In this document: piece by piece, positions 21,911-34,038 of the stretch
Position numbering within the stretch: position 1 is the stretch's first letter
Layout: the number at the start of each line of letters is the position of its first letter
Assembly (NCBI GenBank): GCA_024803745.1
Contig: JANJXV010000101.1
Location: 1,977,001-2,041,000 of the forward strand
Direction of reading: 5' to 3'
Origin: Megascapheus bottae
Taxonomy: Eukaryota; Chordata; Mammalia; Rodentia; Geomyidae
Length of the DNA: 64,000 nt
Program-made: the position numbers and the translations under genes
Notes under the pieces: generated by a model
What the model was told of the DNA's origin: nothing
Databases searched by the model: none
Seen by the model: only the letters and a program-made list of their open reading frames with translations

Positions 21911-23640
21911 TTTAGAGCTACAGGGTGGCACCTCATTTCTATAAGTAGGAGGATAACAAGATTGGAATGGGAGGACTGTGAAAGGAAAAGTTACCCAATA
22001 ACAGAAGTGAGACAAGGAGAAGCAGTTTTCAAGGGTGTGCAGGAAATAGGAAGCCTGACCTGGTAGTTATGTGTTCAGGTTCAAAAGAAATCCTTTATAT
22101 GTTCCCTTATGCTTCTCTTGAGTTCTACATCACCTATCTCGCACTGCCCATTTTTCTTTTAAGAACTCAGTAGAATCTTGGTCCAAATGAGGACTTACTC
22201 TTCTGTGTGCCTGTCCACTCTTTTCAATCATTCACTTACTAAGTGCCTACATCCCTCACTAGAAAGAAACCAGTCACTTCCTGCATGAAACATGAATCCA
22301 TGAGGCAGGCAGCTCCACAAGTTAATTTAAGTCAATCATTACAAATTGTAAATACACTAAGAATTTTTAATGGATTGATTTGATACAAAATGATCTGGCA
22401 AAACAATTTTTGAAAGAGGGACAACATCTGGGCTGAAACTGTTGTGATTACAAACATTCAGTTATCGGGAGAACCAAGAAAAGAAAATGAGCCCGTGAAG
22501 GAATAGTACTCATGAAATCCTGAAGCAGGACCCTTTCTTATTCTAGAAACCAAGCCAAGGCTAGAGTATGAGGAGTCATGCAGAGAATACAAGAGAGACT
22601 GATTATAAGCTTCCACCAAAGGGGCCTTTTGCCTTCCCATGTTCCTTCTACCAGTGGACCCTGAAAAGGGGTTGACAGCACATCATTCCCCTGGCCTACT
22701 GGGCAAATATGTAACTTAAAAGGAAGTAATGACACAGTGCTCATCTTGTATTACTGACTATGCCAGTGAGGATGCCTGGATCAAATAGAAATATTAGAAA
22801 GTTGAGCCAACTGTAGTTGCATTTATTTAAATGGACTATGAATTCCAGTTTTATCTGTGAAAACAGGAAGCCAGTCCATTTCTGAAAGACTTGTTATTTA
22901 CAGTAGGCAGTGTTTGGTAAGCTATTTTCACCAACAAGACACTGCTTATATATTTCCACTTCTTTAAGGCTTACATTCAGAGTAGATTTATTTGTTTTCA
23001 TTCTAAAGATAAAAGACTCAGGAACAGATATAGCAATGAACTAAAATTGGGAGTATTAGTGTTTGAACCCAAGGCAATCAAGTCCAGAATACATATCCTT
23101 AATCATGATTACTAGCAGCCAAAATTCATCTTGGGAAGCTAATCAAACCATTAAGGTGCATCAGTATTTAATGCACTGAGATGGCAGCAAGATATTTGAC
23201 ATGTCAAAGAGTATACTTGCCCTGAATGTGCATTAGGTAGAAGATATGAAATATATCTTTAATGAATTTCCATATCTCTGCTTTCTTAGTTATAAGAAAA
23301 GATTATCTAGTCACACTTCAAATGGTTCCACTGTTGCTATAGAAACTGCTTTCCTTTAAGTTTTTGAGGTGACTGTCAGCTTGTAAAACACTCAGTGCTA
23401 GCAGCAACACAGCACTAATGGATGCCTTTAGGAAATTCTAATTTCCCCCAATGTTCTCCATCCTCTAACTTTTTTTCCCCAAATCAACTTACATACGGAA
23501 CCTAATGAGAATCAGTGTACTTGCTAGGCAAACATAGTTGTAAATCAAACTGTGGGTCTCAGGCCAGGGCATAACCCTGGGAAGACCTCCCAAGATCCTT
23601 CTGTAAATGACCTATTTCCCCTGAAGTTTCTGGGTCTCTG
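21911..23640. other. Unique DNA with a possible MIR fragment
   Basis: 23005-23095 carries MIR-like order (ataaaagactcaggaacaga ... tgtttgaacccaaggcaa). Nothing else recognised. Confidence 0.4.
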
Positions 23641-23645
23641 ACAAA

Positions 23646-23785
23646 GGCAATGAAGGAGAAAGAAATAGGAGAAAGAAGAGGAGAAGGAGGAAGGGAGGGA
23701 GGAAGAAGAAAAGGAAAAGGAGAGGCTTCAGCGTGGAGGAGGAGGAGGAGGAAGAGGAAATGAAGAAAAAGAAGAAGAAGAAATT
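23646..23785. repeat. Polypurine tract with GGA and GAA units
   Basis: Nearly continuous A/G; contains (GGA)n and (GAA)n. Open frames of Glu/Lys or Leu/Phe runs here are low-complexity. Confidence 0.92.
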
Positions 23786-25255
23786 TACCCACCTTTATTC
23801 AGCAGTGTTAAGAGCCTATTCGCTACCTTCTCTTTCTTCTGTCTTCAATCCTCCACTTCCAGCACACAGGGGGACTTTACCTCTCTCCTCACATTTCTAT
23901 TCCAGATCCAGAACACTATTTCTTCCGCCCCTTTTTGCTTTTCCTGCCACCTCATTTTTAATATAAGCATTGATGATTTTAATTCCTAGTGTATCCTACA
24001 CATGCCCAATCTCTTACTTTTCTATTCTTATTATTGTTTCTGATTTTTATTTACCATATTTAAATGTATAGTTTGTCTTTGAAGTATTGTTATTGTAACC
24101 ATGGTCTTCTCTCTTCTGAGTGGTAGTGAGGAAATGGAGATTTGTGTGTGGCATATAAACAACGGGCTTGATTTTGTAAGGGTAGTATTTTGTGTTCTCA
24201 TGTAAGATCTGAGATTAGAGAAGACATAGAAAGGGAAAGGGGAGTTAAGAAAGAGGTTGATACATAAAGTGGCAACTCCTTTTTTGTACACCTACTTAAA
24301 GATAGCTTTTAAAAAAAACACAAAAATTAACTAGATCTAAAATACTTGGGCATAAGAAATTATACAGGTCTCTAGGCATTCACATATAGTGAAACCAAAG
24401 GAGGAGACAGGAGAAGAACAGAAAGGCACACTGCCTATGTGCATCTGATCATCCAAAATACTATATATCCACATGAACTCCAGGAAATGAAAGTGAGGGG
24501 TTTTTTTTCTTTTTAGTTTCTCTTGTCTTTCCATTTTGTTCTGTCTGGTTATCTGTCTGTGGGAGTTTAAAGGGAGGCACAGAAATGGAGAGACAAAGGA
24601 TAAACAAATGCAGCAGTGGGGCTCACTGGACACTATGCTGAAAATTGTTGAATACAAGTTGTGTACAACTTGTGAGTGGGGGAATGGGAGGGAAAGCCTG
24701 AGAGAGAGCAAGGGAAGAGGTGACATTACCCAAAAAAGAAGTGTACTTTTTACCGAACTGTAGCCCGTCTGTACATCCCCTTCCCTATAATTTTTAAAAT
24801 TACAATTACTTTTAAAAGGGAGTTGACATGATATGAACATTCAGAATGTCACAGCAGAACCCATTGCTTTGTACATTAATGTGTATCAATAAGAAAATGC
24901 CAAAAGGGTAAGCTCATGATAACTAAATGAAACTATTCTTTCTGGAGAAAGAAGCTAATAGGAGAAAAGTGAACTTAAACATTATATGCAGGAGGAAATA
25001 AAAAGGTATTTTCAAACTTATGGTAAGAAATAATACTTTGAAACTTTTTTTCACTGCTACCAGAATTCTGAAAGGCCATGGGGAAATTAAAACATCATCC
25101 ACATTTTCCTGGGGGGGGGAATCTTTTATCCAGACAGAATACTGCAAATGCAAAAATTTTAATTGCATTGTCTTCATATCTAACCGAGGAAGGTGTTCCT
25201 TTCTAAATTTTTTTGTCTAAAGCATCCTCTCAGAACATTTTTGAGGAGAAAAAAC
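23786..25255. other. Unique DNA, no supported gene
   Basis: A 167-codon minus-strand frame at 24337-24840 has no recognisable domain, no splice-site pair and a low-complexity feel; treated as chance. Confidence 0.45.
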
Positions 25256-25441
25256 TGCATATTTGTTTATTTGAAATTGGATAGGAAAGGGGGGAAAACA
25301 AGATGAGAGTGGGGGTGGAGGAGGGAAATGGGGACCAAGACATGAGAAAGGGTATCAATGTATGTGAAGTAATGCACCTCCCATCTGGCAAATGTAATGT
25401 AACCCTTCTATTAATTACATTAAAAATTATATGCAAAAAAA
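25256..25441 (+). mobile_element. LINE-1 3' end
   Basis: It starts at 'atttgtttatttgaaattgg', includes the G-rich tract and 'atgcacctcccatctggcaa', and ends ATTACATTAAAA plus A-rich. Slightly more diverged than its neighbours at 25.7 and 26.1 kb. Confidence 0.85.
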
Positions 25442-25526
25442 GATGTCTAGGAGAAATCCTTTGACAACCTGAGTTAATATAATGGAATGCTATTGGAAAG
25501 TGAATATATAGATGTAGTTATACACA

Positions 25527-25553
25527 CACATATATATATATATATACACACAC
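25527..25553. repeat. (CA)n(TA)n microsatellite
   Basis: Short alternating dinucleotide run between two L1 tails. Confidence 0.85.
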
Positions 25554-25651
25554 AGCTGTGACATTGCCATTCATAAGCAAATGATAATTTAGCTTTGTCT
25601 TCAAGTGAGATTGAATATAAACTGACTTTCAAGTTCAAAAAGCCATCGTTA

Positions 25652-26032
25652 ATCTTCATACATAAGGACATATAATGTGAAGCCAATTGAAAGGACCTCC
25701 AGGATAGTGAAACAAAAGCCATATAATGAATGATTGTTGTCCTTAATGTACTATGTTGTCTCTCATCTCCTTTGCTGTCCCTTGGTTATCTCACATTGGT
25801 ATAGTATCTCACTTTGTTATCTGATATATTGAATTTATTTGTATTTGGATATTTGAAATTTAATAGGGAAGGGGGGAAAACCAAGACGGGTGGGGGGTGT
25901 GGGGGGGGAGGGAAATGGGTACCAAGACATGTGAAAGGGTATCAATGTATGTGAATTAATGCACCTTCTATCTGGCAAATATCGTGTAACCCTTTTACTA
26001 ATTACAATAAAAAAAAGGTAAAAAAAAAAAAC
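25652..26032 (+). mobile_element. LINE-1 3' end, first of a tandem pair
   Basis: It begins 'cttcatacataaggacatat' and runs through the common tail with a G-rich tract at 25866-25913 to the A-rich end. Confidence 0.9.
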
Positions 26033-26056
26033 ACAGACCTAGCTCCCTTCGTTACC

Positions 26057-26312
26057 TGTCCCTTGGTTATCTCACATTGGTATAGTATCTCACTTTGTTA
26101 TCTGATATATTGAATTTATTTGTATTTGGATATTTGAAATTTGATAGGGAAGGGGGGAAAACCAAGACGGGTGGGGGGTGTGGGGGGGAGGGAAATGGGT
26201 ACCAAGACCTGTGAAAGGGTATCAATGTATGTGAATTAATGCAACTTCTATCTGGCAAATATCATGTAACCCTTTTACCAATTACAATAAAAAATAAAAT
26301 AAAAAAAACAAG
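26057..26312 (+). mobile_element. LINE-1 3' end, second of a tandem pair
   Basis: It starts inside the tail (tgtcccttggttatctcaca) and is nearly identical to the preceding copy over its whole length, including the shared 'cacattggtatagtatctc' and 'tttggatatttgaaatttga' variants. Only about 25 nt separate the two. Confidence 0.9.
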
Positions 26313-28945
26313 GTGGTAAGTTTGCAGTAAGGAGGGAAAGAAGGAAGTTGAAGTGTACAGTAGAGACAAGAAAGGCTACCACAACCACTTAGGTAAGAGT
26401 TCTGACCAGCCATTTCAACTGTCTACAACTTACTACTCTAGAAGGATCTTCTTCTCGCTAGGGTACGGTGATCAGCGTTTGGAGTTCTTTACTTTCCCCT
26501 TCTCTGACCTGTGGCCTTAGGAATTGAATCCATTTCAAGTAGTGCCTATGTACTGATGTGATCCCCAGTGTTCATCTTGAGTACTGCCTGTGCTCTTTTG
26601 ATATGGACATGTGGGCCATCTAATGCACCACTGCTAATACAGGACCCTTGAACATGTGCCCCACGTCAGCCATCCCAGCCAGTCAGAATCAATGGCAGCA
26701 CCACCTACTTACTTCTGTTTTCCCCAACAACATTCTAGTCAAAACAACTCTTCCCTGTCACTCCCAAAGGTCTTCCACAGGCACGTTTGTTCCCTAGCAT
26801 TCATTCCCCACACTGCCAGACACAGGCATTTCCTTTTTTTTTGAAGAACAGCAACTTGCCACATCACAATTCTGAGGAAACATTTACTATGGTTTACCTC
26901 TGCTCCTAGAACCAACTCTTACTGTAGTCAAAAGTCCCTGAATCATCTGTTCCCTCCCAATGACCACTTTTCCTCCTCCTCCTCCTCTATTCAAAATATA
27001 CCAGTGCCTTGAGCATGGGAAGTCCCATTGGAACGGAGCCCATGAAGTCATTCTCTTTTCACTCTTAGGGAAAGGATTTTAAATAAAATTCAAAGTTTCT
27101 CTTGGATGCTATATCATAATCTCTGGTTTGGTTCTTTGTACACTGTCCCTCTTTCTGTCCTTGGAGTCAGTCCTTCAAAAACCCTTGTCATTGCAAATTC
27201 CTCTCCTTATCTGGAAATTATGTTCCCATCTCCACACAGGATCCACTGCTTTTCCCTATACAGGACTGACAGTGATCCACAATTAAATATTCCAGGATGC
27301 GTTCTGATTTGATTACTCATTCTAGTAAAAGGCCACATGGGGCTTCAACAAAACACTGCACAGTGGGAGAAGGGTTTGGCAATTCAAATCAAGATGATCC
27401 TGAAGACTTTGCATATATTTGTTTCCTCCATTAGTCTGCTCTCTGAACATACAATATTTACTGCCTCCATTGGTCTGCTCTCTATACATATATTTACTGC
27501 CCCTGTAGTATATCAGGCATCATATACATTTTGAAGGGTGACTATCAGCAAATGTAGGTGAAAAGTACACCTTACTCCTGCAACCACTCATGATACTCAT
27601 ATGTCCAAATACACTTCAAATGAAAACCAGTATCTGCTCTAATGCAAATTGATCTGCAAACCTTCCTTGGTTCATAGTACACATAACATATTACATTTTA
27701 ATGTAGATCTGTTTCATTATCTCTGTACATGCTCTTTTCCACATTAAATTAGGTCTTATCCTTCTGTATCACAAGAGTAGACTATAGCACAGTATCAGCA
27801 ACACAAACATTTGCCTCACATTACCAACTCAAAAGACACAAAATGACTGGGAAAAAAAACCTTCAAAATATCTCTGTTTTTTCCATTTACCTTCATCCAA
27901 ATTCCCCTCCATCCCCCCATTTCCTCATGACCGCTTTCAATTGTTAAAAGGAGCACATCATGGAGAGAGGAGGATGGATTTTTCTTCTACTCTATAAATA
28001 CATACTTCGTAGACATATGTATACAAATATACATATTGCATAAGCAAATTTAATGTATCTTAAAATATAATTTATAAGAGGACAACACTTTTCCAAATGC
28101 AACTCAGCAATATGAATTTTGAAAATAGGGTTGTTTCACAGTCATTGGGTGACTGAAAGGTGACTTTCACCCGCAACTACATTAGTTAGTCAGCAATTCA
28201 ATTTTGTCAGATCTGTAAGAGGGGGTAATAGCTGCAAATTGTCCTGACAGATGCTACCAGCTGCTTCTGTAAAGCAACAGTTATACAACTTGCTCTCTCT
28301 CAGTTTGAAGCAGAAAGAAAAAAATTTTCTTTAACAGTTATTTTCCATTTTCAAGTTTGGAATTAAAAGTCTGAAACTGCCTCTGTGCACAGTACACAAA
28401 AGCCAGTTCACAAAAGCTACTCTGATACATAATTTTAACTGCTGACTCATTTTTTCACAATTTGACCACATTTTAATGTTTCCATGAAATTTTACACTAC
28501 ATCTGAAATAATACCGCATTTTTTTTCAAGAACTGTTCAGATCCTTCACTTCATGAAGCCTAAAAACCATGGTGAGTGGTGTGTTCAGTGTATAATGCAG
28601 GGAGTACTTGCCACAGGTCCAAGCAGGAGAAACTGAAGTTCCAGGAAATCAGAATGTGACTACTACAAAATAAGTGTCTTGATTCCTGTTCCTTCATTCA
28701 ACAACAGTAACATTCCACTCCACATGAGAAAACCATTCATATCAGGAAATCATTCTACCTTTAATTCGTGCTATTTATTCAAACTCAACAACACCACCTG
28801 TGATTTTCATGGTCTCCAGAGTGTCATGCATATGCTCTGTTCTTATAACTCAGTCTTACTCCCAAGGCATGGCGCACTGACTATCTTCTCCTGGGAGGAC
28901 TTCCTCGAAATTCTTCAGCAGCCCATTCTCCAGCTCAGAATCATT
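26313..28945. other. Unique DNA with a short tandem duplication
   Basis: It contains a 36-39-nt tandem duplication at 27425-27499 (cctccattagtctgctctct and a near copy). Open frames of 60-115 codons have no recognised motif. Confidence 0.45.
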
Positions 28946-29708
28946 TTTAATATATTTTTATTGTACTTAATAGAAGGGTTGCATTATATTCACCAGATAG
29001 AAGATGCTTTACTTCATAAACATTGATACCCTTTCTCATGTCTTGGTCCCCATTTCCCTCCCCCGACCCTCATCTTGTTTTCCCCCCTTCCCTATCCAAT
29101 TTCAAGTAACCAAATAAACATATATACAATATATCAGATAACAAGGTAAAATACTGTAACAATTCGAGGTAACCAAGGGACAGCAAAAGAGATGAGAGAT
29201 AACATAGTACATTAAGGACAACAATCACTCATTATATGGCTGTTGTTTCTATATCCTGGAGGACCTTTCATTTAGCATCATACTATATGGCCTTATGTAT
29301 CTAGGTTTTGTTCTATTGGAAATCTCTGCTAGGAGAGCCTAAGGTTTCTACTGATTATGACAAATGAGGGAAACCATTGAGCCTATGTTCCTTTGAGTCT
29401 GGCTTACTTCACTTAAAATGATTTTATTCTAAGTCTTTCCATCTCCTTACAAATGGGGCGATGTCGTTCTTTCTGACAGCAGCATAGAATTCCATTGTGT
29501 ATAAATACCACATCTTGTTGATCCACTCATTAACTGCGGGGCATCTGGGTTGGTTCCATATCTTTGCTATGGTAAATAGTGCTGCAATGAACGTCATTGT
29601 GATAGTGGATGTGGTATGTCCTTGTTTCTGGACAACAGGGTAAATGCCAACTAGTGGAATTGCTGGGTCATAGGGGAGCTCTAGGTTAAGTCTTTTGAGG
29701 AACCACCT
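28946..29708 (-). mobile_element. 5'-truncated LINE-1, inverted
   Basis: It starts with a T-rich reversed poly(A) (ttttaatatatttttattgt), then reads the tail and the end of ORF2 in reverse. The 5' break is about 32 nt before the acceptor of candidate exon D. Confidence 0.9.
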
Positions 29709-29739
29709 GTCAGGAAGGCTCTTTTCCTTTGTTTTGCAG

Positions 29740-29869
29740 AAACTGTTCTGTATTCAAACAGAACCCTACCTGTATTAATCACTTCTGGAAAGGATTGTAC
29801 TGCACCACCTAGCAAAAACCCTGAGAAACTTCAGCTTCCTGAACAACTAGCTGCAAAAAACTATGAAAC
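29740..29869 (+). CDS. Candidate coding exon D of the same gene
   Basis: This is the best single exon signal in the window: an excellent acceptor (cttttcctttgttttgcag), 130 nt and a consensus donor (GAAAC then gtaagtaat). Exactly one of three frames is open: TVLYSNRTLPVLITSGKDCT..., ending EKLQLPEQLAAKNYET. It needs one base from the exon before (gives E), as exon B supplies, and leaves two bases. No family is recognised; the peptide is polar with no transmembrane stretch. An antisense L1 sits immediately upstream. Confidence 0.55.
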
Positions 29870-30221
29870 GTAAGTAATACATTCCTTCAGCATTTGAAAT
29901 GCTCATCAACTCCAGCCTTCACTCACTCTATTCATGAACAATATTCTTATGCCATCTGGTCCCTTACCTCTCGGAAAGTTAATAACCTTTGCTTCCTCTC
30001 TTACCACTTGGACACTTGGTGATTTCTTTCCCATATCTTACATGCTAGCTTAAGCTCCCAGACTTAACAACAAAGAGGTTTTATTATAACAGTTCTAAAC
30101 ACGCATATATTTTGACCATATTTATTCTTTTTTTAATCTCTGCTCCTCTTGTTCATTTCTGGTTGTGTATCAAGCTCATGATTAAAAATGAAATTAATGT
30201 CCCCTAAGATATATTCCTCTT

Positions 30222-30730
30222 TGTTATGGCTGGTATCTAAAATGTTGCCCCAAAGCTATATGCTAAAGATTCGATTGCCTGCTGATATGCTTTTTACAAA
30301 GTGGTGGGATCATGAAAACTTTGTTCTCACCAAAGGATCAACCTACTCATGTGTCCATAATTTGATGAGCTATTGGGAAGGGATAAAAACTTTCCAATTT
30401 GAGCTGGGACTTAAGGTTGTTAAATGCATCCCTGAAATGTGTCCTTGTAAATGATGTTTGTTCTGCTCTCTTCTCTCTCCTATTTCTCTTCTATCTCTGC
30501 TCTCCAGTCTTCAATTCTCTTTCTCCTTCTTCCACTTCTCTCCTTTTTCTCTTCTCTCTCTCTCTCCTGCCTACTTAACGTGAATAAATGGCTTCCTCCT
30601 CCACATATTCCTGCTACCATGATGTTCTGCTTCTCCCCAAAGCAGACTGAAACTATATCCCAAAACAAATGTTGCCACCGTTAAGCTGATTTTCTTAGGT
30701 ATTTTGCCATGGAGCTAGAAGGCTAGCACA
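30222..30730 (+). mobile_element. MaLR-like solo LTR
   Basis: It starts TGTTATGGCTGGTATCTAAA with 'atgttgccccaaag', carries a CT-rich middle (30470-30575), 'ctaccatgatgttctgc', and near the end 'aagctgattttcttaggtat' then 'gctagaaggctagcaca'. This is the order of mammalian MaLR-type LTRs, beginning TG and ending CA. There is no internal retroviral sequence and no perfect target duplication. The family is from memory; the CT-rich frames inside are not genes. Confidence 0.6.
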
Positions 30731-30745
30731 TTCATTTACTAGCTA

Positions 30746-31397
30746 TTTTTTCATATATTTTTATTGTGATTAATAGAAGGGTTACATTATATTCACCAGA
30801 TAGAAGATGCAATACTTCACAAACATTGATACCCTTTCTCATGTCTTGGTCCCCATTTCCCTCTCCCCACCCCTGCCCCTCATCTTGTTTTCCCTGCTTC
30901 CTTATCTATCCGATTTCAAATAACTAAATAAGCATATATACACTATATCCGATAACAAGGTGAAATACTGTAACAATATAAGATAGCAGAGGGACAGCAA
31001 AAGAGATGAGAGATAACATAGTACATTAAAGACAACAATCACTCATTATATGGCTTGTGTTTCTATATCCTGGAGGTCCTTTCATGTAGTGTCATACTAT
31101 GTGACCTTGTGTATCTAGGTTTTGCTCTATTGGAAATCTCTGCTAGGAGAGCCCAAGGTATCTACTGATTATGACAAATGAGGGAAACCATTGAGCCTAT
31201 GTTCCTTTGAGTCTGGCTTACTTCACTTAATATGATTTTTCTAAGTCTTTCCATATCCTTACAGATGGGGCAATGTCAGTCTTTCTGACAGCAGCCTAGA
31301 ATTCCATTGTGTATAAATTCCACATCTTGTGGATCCACTCATCAACTGAGGGGCATCTGGGTTGCTTCCATATCTTTGCTATAGTAAATAGTGCTAT
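30746..31397 (-). mobile_element. 5'-truncated LINE-1, inverted
   Basis: Reversed poly(A) (tttttcatatatttttattg), tail and ORF2-end sequence, ending near 'tatagtaaatagtgctatct'. A degenerate direct repeat at the two ends (ctagctattttt / ctagatattttc) may be the target duplication. Confidence 0.9.
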
Positions 31398-33149
31398 CTA
31401 GATATTTTCTTTACCACTGTTTGCAATACTTCATTGATATTATCTCAGAGGCACACTCTGACTCAACTTTCAGATCTTAATGATTCTTTTATTTCTTTAC
31501 ACAAATAAAATTTTCCATTGTCATTCAACTCTTCTACTCAGTAATCTTCAGTAGCTCTCTATTTCATCCAATAATAGGCCAAAATTTCTCCTGAACCAGG
31601 AAACAGAAACTTAAGTCTCTGAGCTAGCTAATTAAACTTCTAAATTTCAAAATCACCATCTATGCATATGTGTGGACATTTATATAGTAATATTCAAATG
31701 GTAAAAGATTCTTTATAATCTTTTCTATTCACCTAATGAATTATTCCCATCATCATATACTCTTCTACTCCTTGGTTATGATTCCCACTGTGATATCATT
31801 AACAATTCGTTATGGATCCCATTTCTTCTAAGTTTCTCTTCTTTCTACTTAGGATGGTTTTCTCACACCAGTAACCTTATGTTTGACCTAATTTTGATAC
31901 GATTTTCTGACCCTGTTCGAGAGCTCAGACATCAAAGAGATATTCACCATCTTTCTAGAAACTGGCTTTGGTTTAACCCTAAAATGAGTAAATAGGTGTT
32001 CTTCATGAACTGCACTCAAAGCTTACTTGCTACTTGAAGCAAGACCTCAAAAAACATCACAACTCATAAAATCAATAATATCACAGAGTTCTTTTGTAAA
32101 GAACTTCAAGCATTTACATATATGCAATGAAACTGATGTGCAGTCAAAATGACAGAAACAGATGGTTCTGCCATCACTTTATATGACACTTGTTTCTCCA
32201 GGCAGGTGAACAGAAGGAACCAGTGGTAGAAGGTGAAAAGGGTCTTGCAATTTAGAACCCACTGAAGTATAAAATGCCACCAAACTTGTCTCAAATTAAA
32301 ACACATTTTAGTTTCTTCATTTGAAATCCTATACTGGGTAAGATTAAAAATCTCATAACTACCCAGATTTAAACTCTGAGCTTCTGATCATCCGAGGCCT
32401 GAAAATACTGGTTTGTGATGAACGGGTCTTAGGGAAACAGAAGGGGCATTTCCAATTCAAGATAAAACTATATCCATTGAGAATCTATATAACTGTCCAA
32501 ACAAGAGTTTTCAAGATAAAATATCCAATTTATTTTAAAGTAAGATGTTTTAAATGTTCATATTCACCAAGTTTCACCAACTTACATATTCCTTTATTTA
32601 ACAGTGATTTATTGATAAGAAATAATACAGTATAATGAACAGAGCACAATATCTGGTATTGTATACCTTGGGTTTCCTTTCCTACCTCTCCTACTTGTTG
32701 ATTCTGTAGAACTATAGTCCTGGAATAGAAGCCTGGCTTTATAAGATTCACTTTTCTCTACTGTCATGAAGCAGAATGTAGCATGTAAGTCCAGACAGTA
32801 TTTGGCATTTTCTGAACAACTAAGTATAAACTCACCTCCTTCACTCACGTTCCTTCTCCTGCCATGCCCTATTATGCACATGTTGAGCACAGTTCAACTC
32901 CAAAGTTCAGAGTGTGAAAAAGTTCAAACTTTATACTTAATGCTATGAATATTATCTCTCAGCCCAGAAAGCAGAATCACAATTCTGCCATTCTTTGGTG
33001 TCACTACTTTTCATCATTCACACTGCAGCTTAAATTTTGCACCCAAGAAAAGTCAAAACTTCCTGCCTACTAGCACATGGTGAATATTCATCCTTAGCGT
33101 CCATTCTTTCTTTCACAGTGTGTATCAATACTCCACTACCTAAATATAA

Positions 33150-33152
<3 letters not shown>
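31398..33152. other. Unique AT-rich DNA
   Basis: No feature recognised; minus-strand open frames at 32.5-32.9 kb lack motif and splice support. Confidence 0.45.

Positions 33153-33197
<45 letters not shown>
33153..33197. repeat. (TG)n microsatellite
   Basis: About 22 uninterrupted TG units; gives meaningless Cys-Val open frames. Confidence 0.97.
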
Positions 33198-33198
<1 letters not shown>

Positions 33199-33621
33199 TA
33201 AGAGGCCTGGAAACACATTTTTCTTGGTATATCTATCTGGCAATTCTCCTTGGAGCTTCCTCACTCATTTCTGTGTCCATCTTTATATGGTTCTCTTCCC
33301 TCAGGATTCCTATGTCCAACTGTCCTTCTCCCTTCTCTAAAAAGATATCCAGTCCTTAGATTGATGGCTCACAGTCATTGGTAATCATCTCATGCTAACT
33401 GCATCTGCTATGACTGTTTCCAATAAGGTTTCAGTCACAAGTACAGGATTAACAGTGGAAAGCACCAAGGAAAGCTTAGCACCCTTTTGGAGTAACCAAG
33501 GAAAAATATAAGCCAAAATGAATCTAACCATGATAGCTTTCTTTTGTTTTCTACTTTCAATATTACCCACGTGATTAGTAATAACATAACTCACTAATTT
33601 GTAATTTTCTTCTATCTATAG

Positions 33622-33667
33622 TTGGTTCCAGTTGGAAATGGAAGTGATGGGTTGCGCTCTGGCTTAG
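33622..33667 (+). CDS. Possible terminal coding exon E
   Basis: The acceptor 'attttcttctatctatag' is followed by T then 14 codons and TAG (WFQLEMEVMGCALA). The first base completes the split codon left by exon D. An AATAAA signal lies 237 nt downstream at 33904-33909. The frame is very short so coding evidence is slight; acceptor, phase and poly(A) signal together make it worth listing. Confidence 0.22.
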
Positions 33668-33840
33668 TGAATTAACCCTATTTTTGATTAACTTTCCATA
33701 AAATCTAACTAAAAGTGCCTATATTATAGCAAATTTGATAATTAAATGATATTTTAAGAGCCTGGAGAAACTGGTAACACTAAACAGTTATCTACTGGAT
33801 GGGACCCAAAAAGTGATTAATGTTACCTACCCATCATGCC

Positions 33841-33874
33841 CAAGTCCTGGAGTGCTAAAGCACTCCAGTTCTTG
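33841..33874 (+). repeat. Short perfect hairpin
   Basis: A 9-bp perfect stem (ctggagtgc / gcactccag) around a 4-nt loop (taaa), extended by a two-base mismatch and a 4-bp stem (caag / cttg). It lies in the candidate 3'UTR of the gene above. Confidence 0.8.
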
Positions 33875-34038
33875 TATCTGGGTCAGACTTGATCAACGTC
33901 CAAAATAAATTAAAAATACAGAAAACATTTTTAACAATATTGTCCATTCAGCCCTTAAGAACAATTGAAGTTTGCACTGCTAATTCTGATGAAATAACAA
34001 AAAAGACCATAATGAAAATATACGCGCAGTCTAAAAGA

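Noticed and set aside
23333..23346. gttgctatagaaac as a second X-box
   Set aside because: One consensus position fails and no promoter or exon is near.
24337..24840. 167-codon minus-strand open frame
   Set aside because: No recognisable domain, no splice-site pair and Ser/Leu/Phe-rich composition from C/T-rich DNA; likely chance.
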